Source: Clostridiales bacterium (GTDB lineage: Bacteria > Bacillota > Clostridia > Peptostreptococcales > JAAYPU01). From it: DNA of 17,773 nt. The stretch covers positions 1-17,773 of the forward strand of contig JAAYPU010000204.1 of assembly GCA_012519645.1 (NCBI GenBank), given 5' to 3'. Each line of letters starts with the position of its first letter. Within the stretch, counting starts at the first letter, position 1. This document shows positions 1-6,679 of this stretch, one piece after another. The translations under genes and the position numbers were made by a program. The notes below the pieces were generated by a model. That model saw only the letters and a program-made list of their open reading frames with translations. It did not search any database and was not told where the DNA came from.

Positions 1-314
1 AAATAATGAACGCAGGATTAGATCCCCACTACGTGGATCATGGATGCAATCCCTTCTATATAGACGGAAACGGCGTACCCTGGACGGCGGCTTATATACA
101 GACAAAAGGCGATATCATCGTTGACCTCTATGAAGACATGGCCGCTGAGCAGAAAGCCCGCGCTGTATACGAACACTTGATCCAGCTGTCCGATGACCCC
201 TGTGTCAAGGACGTATTGAAATTCTTAAGAGAAAGAGAAATCGTGCATTTCCAGAGATTTGGTGAGACTCTGCGCATAGCTCAGGAATGGAAGGAAAGCA
301 AGAAACTATTCTAA
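1..314 (+). CDS. cotJC: Spore coat protein CotJC / manganese-catalase family, C-terminal part
   Basis: The reading frame is open to the left edge, so this is the last ~104 residues of a protein usually about 190-200 long. It follows the CotJC pattern: AGLDPHYVDHG near the start of the visible part, then GVPWTAAYIQTKGDIIVDLYEDMAAEQKAR, then a C-terminal LREREIVHFQRF. The EDMAAEQKAR and EREIVHFQRF helices carry the Glu and His residues that bind the di-manganese centre in Mn-catalases. CotJC is a coat component of the spore in Bacillus and Clostridia; catalase activity is possible but not shown here. The ATG at 6 is internal, not the real start. The gene ends just before a strong hairpin terminator. 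Confidence in the family is high from close resemblance to B. subtilis CotJC as I remember it. Confidence 0.93.
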   Translation, partial: IMNAGLDPHYVDHGCNPFYIDGNGVPWTAAYIQTKGDIIVDLYEDMAAEQKARAVYEHLIQLSDDPCVKDVLKFLREREIVHFQRFGETLRIAQEWKESKKLF

Positions 315-317
315 GAT

Positions 318-350
318 AAAACATGAGAGGAATTATTCCTCTCATGTTTT
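318..350. terminator. Bidirectional intrinsic terminator between cotJC and the FAD oxidase gene
   Basis: A perfect 13-bp stem (AAAACATGAGAGG at 318-330 pairing with 338-350) encloses a 7-nt loop. The ends are A-rich on one side and T-rich on the other, so it can stop transcription of cotJC rightwards and of the convergent electron-transfer operon leftwards. Confidence 0.88.
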
Positions 351-401
351 ATATATAAATAAAGCCCCTTTTAAAACACTTCGTAAAAGTCTACCCAGCT
401 C

Positions 402-415
402 TTAGTTCTTAGTTA
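402..415. repeat. Short heptad repeat overlapping the end of the FAD oxidase gene
   Basis: Two 7-bp units, TTAGTTC and TTAGTTA, overlap the stop codon (409-411) of the FAD oxidase gene. The same unit recurs at 10627-10647. It is the smallest member of the heptad family described elsewhere in this window, and could be coincidence taken alone. Confidence 0.4.
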
Positions 416-1794
416 TCAAAAATATTTCCAGGACATAATATATTGTGCGGGTCAAATACTCTTTTAATACCCTTCATAATTTCTATTTCTCTGTCCGAGT
501 ACTGAAGTCCCATATACTTTTTCTTTATCTTTCCTGTTCCATGCTCAGCAGTAACAGTTCCGCCGTATTTCATAGCAGTCTGAAGCATTTCCAACTTTAT
601 CTCTTCAAAGTAAGGCGGTTTTTCACCATTTACTCGCAGGATCATGTTATGGATATTCCCATCCCCCACATGCCCGCAAATAGGCGTAATAGTATTATAT
701 TTCTTAGCGATTTCTGTTAAATCATCAATAATATCCGGTATCAATGAAGGTGCTACAGCTATATCCAATGTTTCAACCAGCTCATCACAAAATGCAGGAT
801 ATACTTTGCTTCTGAATTCCAATATTGCGCGCTGCTCCTTGCTGCTTTCGGCAATAACACATTCCAATGCATTATAGCTTTCACATGCTTCTGCTATCCT
901 CTCGCTCTTACCGAACAATTCATCCTCTGACTCTCCGTCTAAAATAAAGATCAAAAAAGCATTGCCATCTTGTAAAGGCCATTTCAGACCCGTATGCTCA
1001 CTTATTTTTTCTATATTTATTTTATCAAGATATTCTGCCGCCAATGGTGTAATGCCTTGCTGCAAAATCCTAGGAACTACAGAAGCAGCATCCTTATTGT
1101 TATCAAATGAAGCAATCAGAGTCATAGTATTGCTCATTTTACTGTAGAGCTTAAAAATAACCTTTGTTACTATCCCCAGAGTCCCTTCACTGCCAATCAT
1201 CAGATGCATAAGGTCATAGCCCATATTGTTTTTCAGAAGCTTGCCTCCCATTTGAACAATTTCACCTGTAGGCAATACCACTTCAAGACCTTTTACATGA
1301 TTCCGCACGATACCGTGCTTAACTGCACGGACTCCCCCCGCGTTTTCAACCACCAGACCGCCGATCTGGGCACCGTCATCACCTGAATGTACTGGCAGAA
1401 AAAGTGATTCATGCTTGTCTATTTTTTCGATCAAAGCTGCCAATGTAACTCCGCAGTCTACCGTTACCATTAAATTTTCCTCATCTATTTCTATGGTATT
1501 GTTTAATCGTTCAAGTGAAATTATAATACTTGGCGTTAATGGTATTGCCGCACCGCTTAATCCCGTGCCTCCGCCTCTGGGTACAACAGAAATTGATTTT
1601 TCGTTTGCATATTTTATGATTTCTGATATTTCCAGAGCGTTTTGAGGTTTAACGACAATACAGTCCTCATTTGCCTTAGGTCTTATGGTTGGTTCTGTCT
1701 CATCATATAAATAACCTGCCATCTGTGACAAGTCACTTAAAACCCAATCTTCTCCCGCTATTTCTTTCATCTTATTAATAACTTCAATATTCAT
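409..1794 (-). CDS. FAD-linked oxidase, GlcD/LDH family (probable 2-hydroxy-acid dehydrogenase partner of EtfAB)
   Basis: This 461-residue protein has the FAD-binding type 4 domain at the N-terminus, with VVPRGGGTGLSGAAIP at about residues 71-85. The C-terminal FAD-oxidase domain shows ICGHVGDGNIHNMILR and EHGTGKIKKKYM, and the end reads FDPHNILCPGNIF. Length and motifs fit GlcD/D-lactate dehydrogenase proteins. It is the last gene of an etfB-etfA-oxidase operon, 18 nt after etfA, with an AAGGAG site 7 nt before its ATG. This arrangement matches the electron-confurcating lactate dehydrogenase of Acetobacterium woodii (LctBCD), in which the oxidase passes electrons to EtfAB. No lactate permease or racemase gene lies nearby, so the substrate could be lactate, glycolate or another 2-hydroxy acid. 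It is probably cytoplasmic, since no signal peptide or membrane segment is visible. Confidence 0.88.
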   Translation of the reverse strand: MNIEVINKMKEIAGEDWVLSDLSQMAGYLYDETEPTIRPKANEDCIVVKPQNALEISEIIKYANEKSISVVPRGGGTGLSGAAIPLTPSIIISLERLNNTIEIDEENLMVTVDCGVTLAALIEKIDKHESLFLPVHSGDDGAQIGGLVVENAGGVRAVKHGIVRNHVKGLEVVLPTGEIVQMGGKLLKNNMGYDLMHLMIGSEGTLGIVTKVIFKLYSKMSNTMTLIASFDNNKDAASVVPRILQQGITPLAAEYLDKINIEKISEHTGLKWPLQDGNAFLIFILDGESEDELFGKSERIAEACESYNALECVIAESSKEQRAILEFRSKVYPAFCDELVETLDIAVAPSLIPDIIDDLTEIAKKYNTITPICGHVGDGNIHNMILRVNGEKPPYFEEIKLEMLQTAMKYGGTVTAEHGTGKIKKKYMGLQYSDREIEIMKGIKRVFDPHNILCPGNIFDN

Positions 1795-1812
1795 CGCACT
1801 GCTCCTTTATAA

Positions 1813-2802
1813 CTAATTCTGATTGATTTCTTTTAATCTTTTTATCAGCATGGGCACTATTTCATATATATCTCCTACTATCCCATAATCCGCAATATTA
1901 AAAATAGGCGCCGACGGGTCCGTATTGATTGCGATAATGGTATCCGCATCTTTCATCCCCGCTATGTGCTGTGCCGCTCCGGATATTGCACATGCAAAAT
2001 ACAGCTTTGGCTTGACCCTATTCCCGCTGTATCCTATCTGGTGCTCTCTTGAAATAAAACCGTTTTCCACTACGGCTCGGGAGGCGCCAACCGTCCCCTT
2101 CAATAATCCGGCTAATTCATAAATCATTTTGATATCTTCGGAATTTTTTATGCCTGCACCTACAGATACTACTACATCCGAATCTGAAATATCCGTTTCT
2201 TTCCGGCTGAGTTCTTTTATAAATTCAAACGTTCTGTCCATAGGACGTATACTATTGAAACTTACTATTTCACCTGTTCTATTAAAATCCGGCTTTGATT
2301 CTTGGAATTCTTTATATCTTACCGTTGCCATCTGAGGCATTTTGTCAGATACTATATGCGCCAGGATATTTTCACTGAACGCTGGTCGTATTTGTATCAG
2401 TTTTCCGTCATCATCGATCCTTAAATCCGTACAATCTGCAGTCAGTCCTGTTTCAAGGGCGGCAGCCACCCTGGGTGCAATGGACCTGCCTAAAGATGTT
2501 GCGCCTATAAGACATATCTCTGGTTTTATCGTTTTTATCAGATTGACCAGGTTTTCCGAATAAGCCAGCTCATCAGGCATATTAAAAATTTCATCATCTT
2601 CTACATAGTAAACAGCATCCGCACCTCTATAAATAAGCTCCTTCGCATCTATTCCGCCGGGTCCAAGAAGCGCGCAATATACCCCTACTCCAAGCTGTTC
2701 AGCCAATTTTCTGCCTTCTGACAGAAGTTCAAACACAACCTTATGGATCGTTTTATCTTTCTGCTCTGCAAAAATTAATATTCCGCTGTATTTCTCAGTC
2801 AT
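1813..2802 (-). CDS. etfA: Electron transfer flavoprotein alpha subunit
   Basis: The C-terminal FAD domain is clear: GASRAVVENGF, then QIGYSGNRVKPKLYFACAISGAAQHIAGM, then AINTDPSAPIFNIADYGIVGD, the classic EtfA signature. The N-terminal half is the Etf alpha/beta nucleotide fold. I start it at the ATG at 2802 (329 residues). This start lies 2 nt after the etfB stop and has AGAGG at proper spacing; the longer frame would begin at a GTG inside etfB. There is no CxxCxxC ferredoxin-like extension at the N-terminus, unlike the EtfA partner of the A. woodii lactate dehydrogenase as I recall it. The protein should pair with EtfB and take electrons from the FAD oxidase encoded just downstream. The product family is certain; the redox partner is inferred from gene order. 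Confidence 0.94.
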   Translation of the reverse strand: MTEKYSGILIFAEQKDKTIHKVVFELLSEGRKLAEQLGVGVYCALLGPGGIDAKELIYRGADAVYYVEDDEIFNMPDELAYSENLVNLIKTIKPEICLIGATSLGRSIAPRVAAALETGLTADCTDLRIDDDGKLIQIRPAFSENILAHIVSDKMPQMATVRYKEFQESKPDFNRTGEIVSFNSIRPMDRTFEFIKELSRKETDISDSDVVVSVGAGIKNSEDIKMIYELAGLLKGTVGASRAVVENGFISREHQIGYSGNRVKPKLYFACAISGAAQHIAGMKDADTIIAINTDPSAPIFNIADYGIVGDIYEIVPMLIKRLKEINQN

Positions 2803-2804
2803 TG

Positions 2805-3605
2805 CTATACCTCTAATATCTTTCTGCACTTAAATACTTCAATAAGATTATCCACAGCATGCGAATAATCTTCCCGCCACATTTTACCTTCACGGTGAGC
2901 AGTTTTTGGTATTACGATCTTCTTTACTTTCGTAGGGGAACCTTTGAATCCAAGCTGACTTTCTTCTAAATGTTCCTCAAGGTCATCATAACCCCAAACA
3001 GTAACTTCTGCTTTTCTAGCAAGCATTTTGTTTTTAAAAGAAGGCAGCCTTGGAATATTAATGTCTTTTGTGACAGTTATCAATGCAGGAAGCTTTACTT
3101 TTTTCAAGTAAATACCTTCCCATATATTAGAAGTGACAGTTAAAGAATTGCAATCGAATTCATTAAGCTTTTCTACAAAGCTTATGTGAGGAATTTTTAA
3201 TATCTGAGCGATTTCAGCTCCTACCTGCCCGGTATCTCCGTCCACAGACTGCATACCGGCTATGATCAAATCAAAATTTCCAATCTTTTTAATACCGGCA
3301 CAAATTGTTACCGATGTCGCCTTAACATCAGAACCGCCAAATTTTTTATCGTTCAGTAATATACCCTTGTGAGCACCTCTTGCTATAGCATCCCTAATGG
3401 ATTGTTCGGCAGAATGTGGTCCCATACTAAGAACGATTATTTCCGAATTAGTTTTTTCACCGATCTGTAATGCAGTTTCCAGCGCATTTAAATCAAAAGG
3501 ATTTATTTCCGTACCCGCTGATTTTCTGTCTATTACACCTTTTTCCGTGTCAAATTTAACACGTTCCATATCCGGTACTTGTTTTACCAATACAATAACA
3601 CGCAT
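2805..3605 (-). CDS. etfB: Electron transfer flavoprotein beta subunit
   Basis: This 266-residue protein opens with MRVIVLVKQVPDMERV and continues with EINPFDLNALETAL, then SMGPHSAEQSIRDAIARGAHKGILL, all standard for EtfB. The segment GMQSVDGDTGQVGAEIA sits at the nucleotide-binding loop and resembles the DGDTAQVG form found in electron-bifurcating Etfs, where the beta subunit binds a second FAD and NAD(H). That makes a bifurcating role plausible but not proven. It is the first gene of the operon, with a GGAAGGG ribosome site about 8 nt from the ATG, and its stop is 2 nt from the etfA start, so translation of the two subunits is probably coupled. Confidence 0.94.
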   Translation of the reverse strand: MRVIVLVKQVPDMERVKFDTEKGVIDRKSAGTEINPFDLNALETALQIGEKTNSEIIVLSMGPHSAEQSIRDAIARGAHKGILLNDKKFGGSDVKATSVTICAGIKKIGNFDLIIAGMQSVDGDTGQVGAEIAQILKIPHISFVEKLNEFDCNSLTVTSNIWEGIYLKKVKLPALITVTKDINIPRLPSFKNKMLARKAEVTVWGYDDLEEHLEESQLGFKGSPTKVKKIVIPKTAHREGKMWREDYSHAVDNLIEVFKCRKILEV

Positions 3606-3641
3606 TTTATTTACCCTTCCTACACAACTACATAACTACAC

Positions 3642-3658
3642 TGATAAATAATCTATCA
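3642..3658. promoter_or_regulatory. Inverted repeat in the leader of the etfB operon, possible operator
   Basis: TGATA and TATCA are separated by 7 nt, just downstream of the predicted transcription start of the etfB operon. It has the size of a dimeric regulator site, but no regulator gene lies next to the operon, and AT-rich inverted repeats this short occur by chance. Confidence 0.3.
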
Positions 3659-3671
3659 ACAAACTCCAATT

Positions 3672-3700
3672 ATTTTAGCATAAAATTATTTATTTGTAAA
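3672..3700 (-). promoter_or_regulatory. Predicted sigma-A promoter of etfB-etfA-oxidase operon
   Basis: On the minus strand a TTTACA -35 box (3700-3695) and a TAAAAT -10 box (3677-3672) are 17 nt apart. Transcription would start near 3665, giving a leader of about 60 nt before the etfB ATG. Confidence 0.6.
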
Positions 3701-3820
3701 CAATATAACCTGATTATATAAAGGTAATATGGAGATTTAATTATGAAATTCTCGCAATTATGTATTATAATGAACTGCACAGGCAATATTAAAATGGCTA
3801 AAAAAATATTAAAATTTTTA

Positions 3821-3848
3821 TTGACAAATCTTTCTAAATATATATAAT
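3821..3848 (+). promoter_or_regulatory. Strong sigma-A promoter of perR-rbr
   Basis: Consensus TTGACA (3821-3826) and TATAAT (3843-3848) are separated by 16 nt. The PerR-box palindrome begins 4 nt after the -10 box, at the expected transcription start, which fits repression by occlusion. Confidence 0.85.
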
Positions 3849-3852
3849 TAAA

Positions 3853-3884
3853 TTGTAATCATTACAACTTAGAATTCATTACAA
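3853..3884. promoter_or_regulatory. PerR-box operator, one perfect site and one overlapping-type weaker site
   Basis: TTGTAATCATTACAA at 3853-3867 is a perfect 7-1-7 palindrome and closely fits the PerR/Fur-family box TTATAATNATTATAA. A second copy, TAGAATTCATTACAA at 3870-3884, matches the first at 12 of 15 positions and keeps one intact half-site. Both lie between the -10 box and the perR start codon, so the gene is probably autoregulated by its own product. Confidence 0.82.
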
Positions 3885-3905
3885 TATATATTAGGAAGTG
3901 ATGAT

Positions 3906-4322
3906 ATGAACTCCTCAATTAAAGATTTATTAGATGAATTAAAAAATAAAAATATTAGGCTTTCGCATCAAAGGCTGAAGGTTTTAGAATACCTTATTCT
4001 AAATCACTGCCATCCTACTGCAGATCAAATATATAATGCTCTGCATAAGGATGTCCCTACTTTATCTAAAACAACTGTTTACAACACGCTTAATGCATTA
4101 GTCAAAGCTAATATCGTCCGACCTTTAAATATAGAAAATGCAGAAACAAGATATGATATTAATACTTTTGATCACGGACATTTTAAATGCGAATCCTGCG
4201 GCGATGTCGTTGATTTTTCTATCAACTTAGATGCGCTCAAGGCAAATGATTTAAATAATTATGAAATCACTGATAAAAACGTATATTTTAAAGGCATTTG
4301 TCCAAAATGCCTGCAGATATAA
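3906..4322 (+). CDS. perR: Peroxide-responsive repressor PerR (Fur family)
   Basis: This 138-residue Fur-family protein has an N-terminal winged helix (RLSHQRLKVLEYL, HPTADQIYNAL, SKTTVYNTLNALV) and a C-terminal metal domain. Candidate regulatory-metal ligands are His36, Asp84, His90, His92 and Asp103, which line up with B. subtilis PerR His37, Asp85, His91, His93 and Asp104. The Asp at the last position is a mark of PerR rather than Fur. The structural zinc site is Cys95/Cys98 and Cys132/Cys135. Metal-catalysed oxidation of the His ligands releases PerR from DNA when peroxide is present. The gene has PerR-box palindromes in its own promoter and is followed after a short gap by rubrerythrin, a typical PerR target in clostridia. 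Confidence 0.93.
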   Translation: MNSSIKDLLDELKNKNIRLSHQRLKVLEYLILNHCHPTADQIYNALHKDVPTLSKTTVYNTLNALVKANIVRPLNIENAETRYDINTFDHGHFKCESCGDVVDFSINLDALKANDLNNYEITDKNVYFKGICPKCLQI

Positions 4323-4367
4323 CATACTCAATGTATATTAATAATTAATTATATGGAGGTAAAAGAA

Positions 4368-4862
4368 ATGGAAAAACAAAAAACACTTGAAAATTTAATG
4401 GAGGCATTTGCCGGAGAATCTCAAGCAAACAGGAAGTACACAGCATATGCTAAAAAGGCAGAAGCAGAAGGAAAAACCAATGCTGCAAAGCTCTTCAGAG
4501 CAGCTTCTGATGCTGAAACACTGCACGCACTTAAACACTTTGAAGTTGCCGGAAAAATCAGCGATACTGCCGCTAATCTTGCAGATGCAGTTGAAGGCGA
4601 AACCCATGAATATAAAGAAATGTATCCCGATTTCATAAAATCTGCCGCAGAAGAAGGCAACAAAGCTGCCGTTATGTCATTTACCTTTGCAATGAAGGCA
4701 GAAGAAGTACATGCAAGGCTTTATAAAGAAGCTTTGGAAAACCTCGATAATACTGAAGAAGTATTTTATTACCTATGCCCGGTATGCGGTAATATTGAAA
4801 AAGCTGTTCCGGATAAATGCAGCATCTGCGGTGTTCCGGGCGCAAAATTCATAAAATACTAA
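4368..4862 (+). CDS. rbr: Rubrerythrin (NADH-peroxidase component)
   Basis: The 164-residue protein has a ferritin-like di-iron four-helix bundle, with helix motifs AFAGESQANRKY (Glu17), DAETLHALKHF (Glu50, His53) and AMKAEEVHARLY (Glu112, His115). A C-terminal rubredoxin-like iron site follows, with two Cys pairs, CPVC and CSIC. Rubrerythrin reduces hydrogen peroxide in anaerobes using electrons from NADH via rubredoxin-type carriers. I place the start at the ATG at 4368, with GGAGG 8 nt upstream; the in-frame ATG at 4353 overlaps that ribosome site. It lies 45 nt after perR with no terminator between, so the two are probably one PerR-controlled transcript. Confidence 0.94.
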   Translation: MEKQKTLENLMEAFAGESQANRKYTAYAKKAEAEGKTNAAKLFRAASDAETLHALKHFEVAGKISDTAANLADAVEGETHEYKEMYPDFIKSAAEEGNKAAVMSFTFAMKAEEVHARLYKEALENLDNTEEVFYYLCPVCGNIEKAVPDKCSICGVPGAKFIKY

Positions 4863-4887
4863 GATGCCCTTTAGGCTTCTAAATAGC

Positions 4888-4923
4888 AAACAACCGAAAA
4901 GACTTCGTTTCGGTTGTTTTTTT
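4888..4923 (+). terminator. Intrinsic terminator of perR-rbr
   Basis: A 12-bp stem (4888-4899 with 4908-4919) encloses an 8-nt loop and runs into a T tract at 4917-4923. It may also slow leftward transcripts from the permease operon, but its T run on that strand is poor. Confidence 0.9.
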
Positions 4924-4930
4924 AACTGTA

Positions 4931-5467
4931 TTATTGCATGCTTGATGCTACTTCGTAAATAGATTCCTTTTCATTCTTCGTGAGAATTTTTTGAGTTATA
5001 AAGGCAATCAATAAAATACCCGGAATATTGACTATAAATCTGGTTATCATGAAATCCCACCCCATAGAGGATGCTTCAAACAGAAGCAAAGGTATCTTTG
5101 TAGTGGACCATGCACCAATAAAAATCAAGACATTTGAAAGCTTGCTTCCTTTTTTTAATAATAATCCTGCAATAGGAAAAGCCACATATAGCGGTCCTGC
5201 CGCAGCTGAACCAAGAAAAAAAGCAATTATTATACCTGCTGCTCCGGATTTCTCGCCTAAAAACCTTATCATAGTTTCTCTCGGAACCCATACATCCAGT
5301 AACCCAAGCAATATAAATATCGGGGGAATAACAGACAACATATATAGCACATTGTCCATAGTTATATTCAAAGATTTCTGACCTATCTGGGGACTGAATA
5401 TATACACGAGTGCATTTATAACAATCAAAATGATAAATATCCTGTATTTTCTTATTAACTGCTTCAT
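4931..5467 (-). CDS. Half-size permease, PF03773-like (second half)
   Basis: This 178-residue hydrophobic protein has about five membrane segments. Its core (RFLGEKSGAAG, GPLYVAFPIAGLLLKKGSKLSNVLIFIGAW) resembles one half of the predicted permease family PF03773 (ArsP/YraQ type), whose usual members are 300 residues or more with two such halves. The preceding gene encodes the other half with the same GxKSG and VAFPxA pattern, so the two probably form a heterodimer. Its ATG overlaps the stop of the preceding gene by 4 nt (ATGA), which points to translational coupling and equal amounts. The cargo is unknown; the ArsR-type regulator at the head of the operon suggests a metal, metalloid or thiol-reactive compound. 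The family call is made from sequence memory and is moderately sure. Confidence 0.75.
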   Translation of the reverse strand: MKQLIRKYRIFIILIVINALVYIFSPQIGQKSLNITMDNVLYMLSVIPPIFILLGLLDVWVPRETMIRFLGEKSGAAGIIIAFFLGSAAAGPLYVAFPIAGLLLKKGSKLSNVLIFIGAWSTTKIPLLLFEASSMGWDFMITRFIVNIPGILLIAFITQKILTKNEKESIYEVASSMQ

Positions 5468-5943
5468 CCAAACACCACCCCTATCACGACTGCCACAATA
5501 AATGAGAAAACAAATGCCATACCGTTTCTTAATACTGTCGCCCTTTTCCCAAAATATTTAATTTCCACCGGCATTGTAACAATCCCAACCATCATAAGTG
5601 TCGATATAAAAACTGCCATTTGCATAATTCCAGCACCGCTTTGCAATAAAGCAGCCGCTAAAGGAAAAGCAACAAAACCCGGTATCAATGTTATTGCACC
5701 GATAACTGCTGTTACAACCATTCCCATCCAACCGGATTTATGTCCGATCAATCCTGAAATAGTCTCAGGATCCAATACGGCAAGCAAAAGCCCAATAATG
5801 ATCAATATAGAAAGGAATTGCGGAAGTATATTTTCAAATGACTTCCAAGCTTTCTTCAAAGCCATCTTAGTTTTTGTCCTATCTTTTAAAAAGGATACTA
5901 ACAACAGCACTGCTGCTATAATGTATATTATTACATTGAACAC
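5464..5943 (-). CDS. Half-size permease, PF03773-like (first half)
   Basis: This 159-residue membrane protein begins at a GTG codon, chosen because GGAGGG lies 7 nt upstream and no better ATG exists. It has an N-terminal membrane anchor, a basic segment (FLKDRTKTKMALKKAWKSF), then GLIGHKSGWMG and PGFVAFPLAAALLQSGAGIMQMAVFIS. The last pattern is repeated in the next gene as VAFPIAGLLLKKGSKLSNVLIFI, so the two are paralogous halves of a permease that is a single chain in most PF03773 members. The gene stands 43 nt downstream of the ArsR-type regulator and overlaps the next gene by 4 nt. Substrate is not evident from the sequence. Confidence 0.75.
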   Translation of the reverse strand: MFNVIIYIIAAVLLLVSFLKDRTKTKMALKKAWKSFENILPQFLSILIIIGLLLAVLDPETISGLIGHKSGWMGMVVTAVIGAITLIPGFVAFPLAAALLQSGAGIMQMAVFISTLMMVGIVTMPVEIKYFGKRATVLRNGMAFVFSFIVAVVIGVVFG

Positions 5944-5986
5944 AGATTATCCCTCCGTATAATTATTTAAATGGAGAATTGATGAG

Positions 5987-6307
5987 TTATTTGTTTCTTC
6001 TGCAGCAGGCATGGTCTTTTTCACATCTTTTACCTATAGGTTCTGTATTTGAAAGCTCTGTAATCCGGTTTGCAATATTCTTCAAAAGCTCCCTATCTAC
6101 AAAATAATGTGTGAAATAGCCTCGCTTCTCTCCTTTCACAATCCCAGCCATACGAAGAACTTTAAGGTGTTGTGAAACTGCCGATTCAGTAATATCCATT
6201 TTTTTTGCCAGTGCGCCCACACAATAATCCCGAGTCAAAAGCAAATTAATGATATTAAGACGTGTTTCATCCGATAATGATTTTAAAACATCTAACAATT
6301 CTGACAT
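5987..6307 (-). CDS. ArsR/SmtB-family metalloregulator with Cys-rich C-terminus
   Basis: The 106-residue protein is a winged-helix regulator: LKSLSDETRLNIINLLL, then CVGALAKKMDITESAVSQHLKVLRMAGIVKGEKRGYFTHYFV, the ArsR fold. Potential metal ligands are Cys29 next to the DNA-reading region and a C-terminal cluster RCEKDHACCRRNK with Cys95, His99, Cys101 and Cys102. The site differs from the classic ArsR ELCVCDL motif, since only one Cys is kept there. I start at the ATG at 6307, with AGAGG 7 nt upstream; a TTG one codon earlier is too close to it. The gene heads an operon with two half-permeases, and a perfect palindrome lies just upstream, so it probably represses its own operon until its ligand binds. 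Confidence 0.9.
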   Translation of the reverse strand: MSELLDVLKSLSDETRLNIINLLLTRDYCVGALAKKMDITESAVSQHLKVLRMAGIVKGEKRGYFTHYFVDRELLKNIANRITELSNTEPIGKRCEKDHACCRRNK

Positions 6308-6320
6308 CAAGTCACCTCTT

Positions 6321-6342
6321 TAATTAAGTATATACTTAATTA
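6321..6342. promoter_or_regulatory. Perfect 22-bp palindrome, probable ArsR-family operator
   Basis: The 22 bp at 6321-6342 (half TAATTAAGTAT) are their own exact reverse complement and lie 14 nt upstream of the regulator start codon, between its likely -10 box and ribosome site. A weaker copy, AAAGTAAACACTT, sits upstream near 6366-6378. The spacing of AAGTA and TACTT halves is typical for a winged-helix dimer. Confidence 0.72.
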
Positions 6343-6422
6343 TATTATATATATTATATTTAATAAAGTAAACACTTAAATAACTATAGAGAAAATAGAG
6401 AAAATTATTCCTGATGAGCAAT

Positions 6423-6466
6423 ATAGTTAAACGATAGTTGAACGATGGTTGAACAATAGTTAAACA
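6423..6466. repeat. 11-bp tandem array (iteron-like), four units
   Basis: Four consecutive 11-mers, ATAGTTAAACG, ATAGTTGAACG, ATGGTTGAACA and ATAGTTAAACA, are followed by a decayed fifth (ATTGTTGTTCT, 6467-6477). The period is about one DNA helical turn, so the units face the same side of the helix. It lies upstream of the ArsR-type operon. Confidence 0.8.
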
Positions 6467-6511
6467 ATTGTTGTTCTTAAAATTTTGAATTAAGATTTAT
6501 GATTGAATGTT

Positions 6512-6535
6512 AGAATTTGACTTCAGTCAAATTCT
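6512..6535. repeat. Palindrome of the dispersed AATTTTG/CAAAATT type
   Basis: An 11-bp inverted repeat (AGAATTTGACT at 6512-6522 and its complement at 6525-6535) with a 2-nt centre is followed by TTCATTAACT. The same arrangement, a palindrome then TTCATTAA-like sequence, recurs at 10588-10620. Degenerate 7-bp units precede it (6487-6514). Confidence 0.7.
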
Positions 6536-6570
6536 TTCATTAACTATTACCTATTTTTTATCTATTTCTT

Positions 6571-6626
6571 CGGACGCCTGACTCCGGACCAATCACCTGA
6601 GACCAGAGGCCTTAGACCTTAGACCA
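6571..6626. repeat. Heptad tandem array, GGTCTNN type (eight degenerate units)
   Basis: Eight uninterrupted 7-mers can be read: CGGACGC, CTGACTC, CGGACCA, ATCACCT, GAGACCA, GAGGCCT, TAGACCT, TAGACCA. On the other strand they share a GGTCT core with the arrays at 8330-8364 and 16693-16727. No open frame explains the period, since 7 is not a multiple of 3. Confidence 0.72.
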
Positions 6627-6629
6627 TAT

Positions 6630-6668
6630 AAAAAACCCTTGATTTATTACCTAAATCAAGGGTTTTTT
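6630..6668. terminator. Intrinsic terminator of gdhA
   Basis: A perfect 17-bp stem (6630-6646 with 6652-6668) has a 5-nt loop and six A on one side and six T on the other. It lies 11 nt beyond the gdhA stop and works in either direction. Confidence 0.92.
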
Positions 6669-6679
6669 ATTATATATCT

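Noticed and set aside
1813..2829. Longer EtfA beginning at 2829
   Set aside because: That start is a GTG inside etfB with no ribosome site, while the ATG at 2802 has AGAGG and lies 2 nt after the etfB stop.
4395..4663. Minus-strand open frames of 70 and 80 residues inside rubrerythrin
   Set aside because: Both are shadows of a well-supported di-iron protein; the Cys- and Ser-rich composition comes from reading its codons backward.
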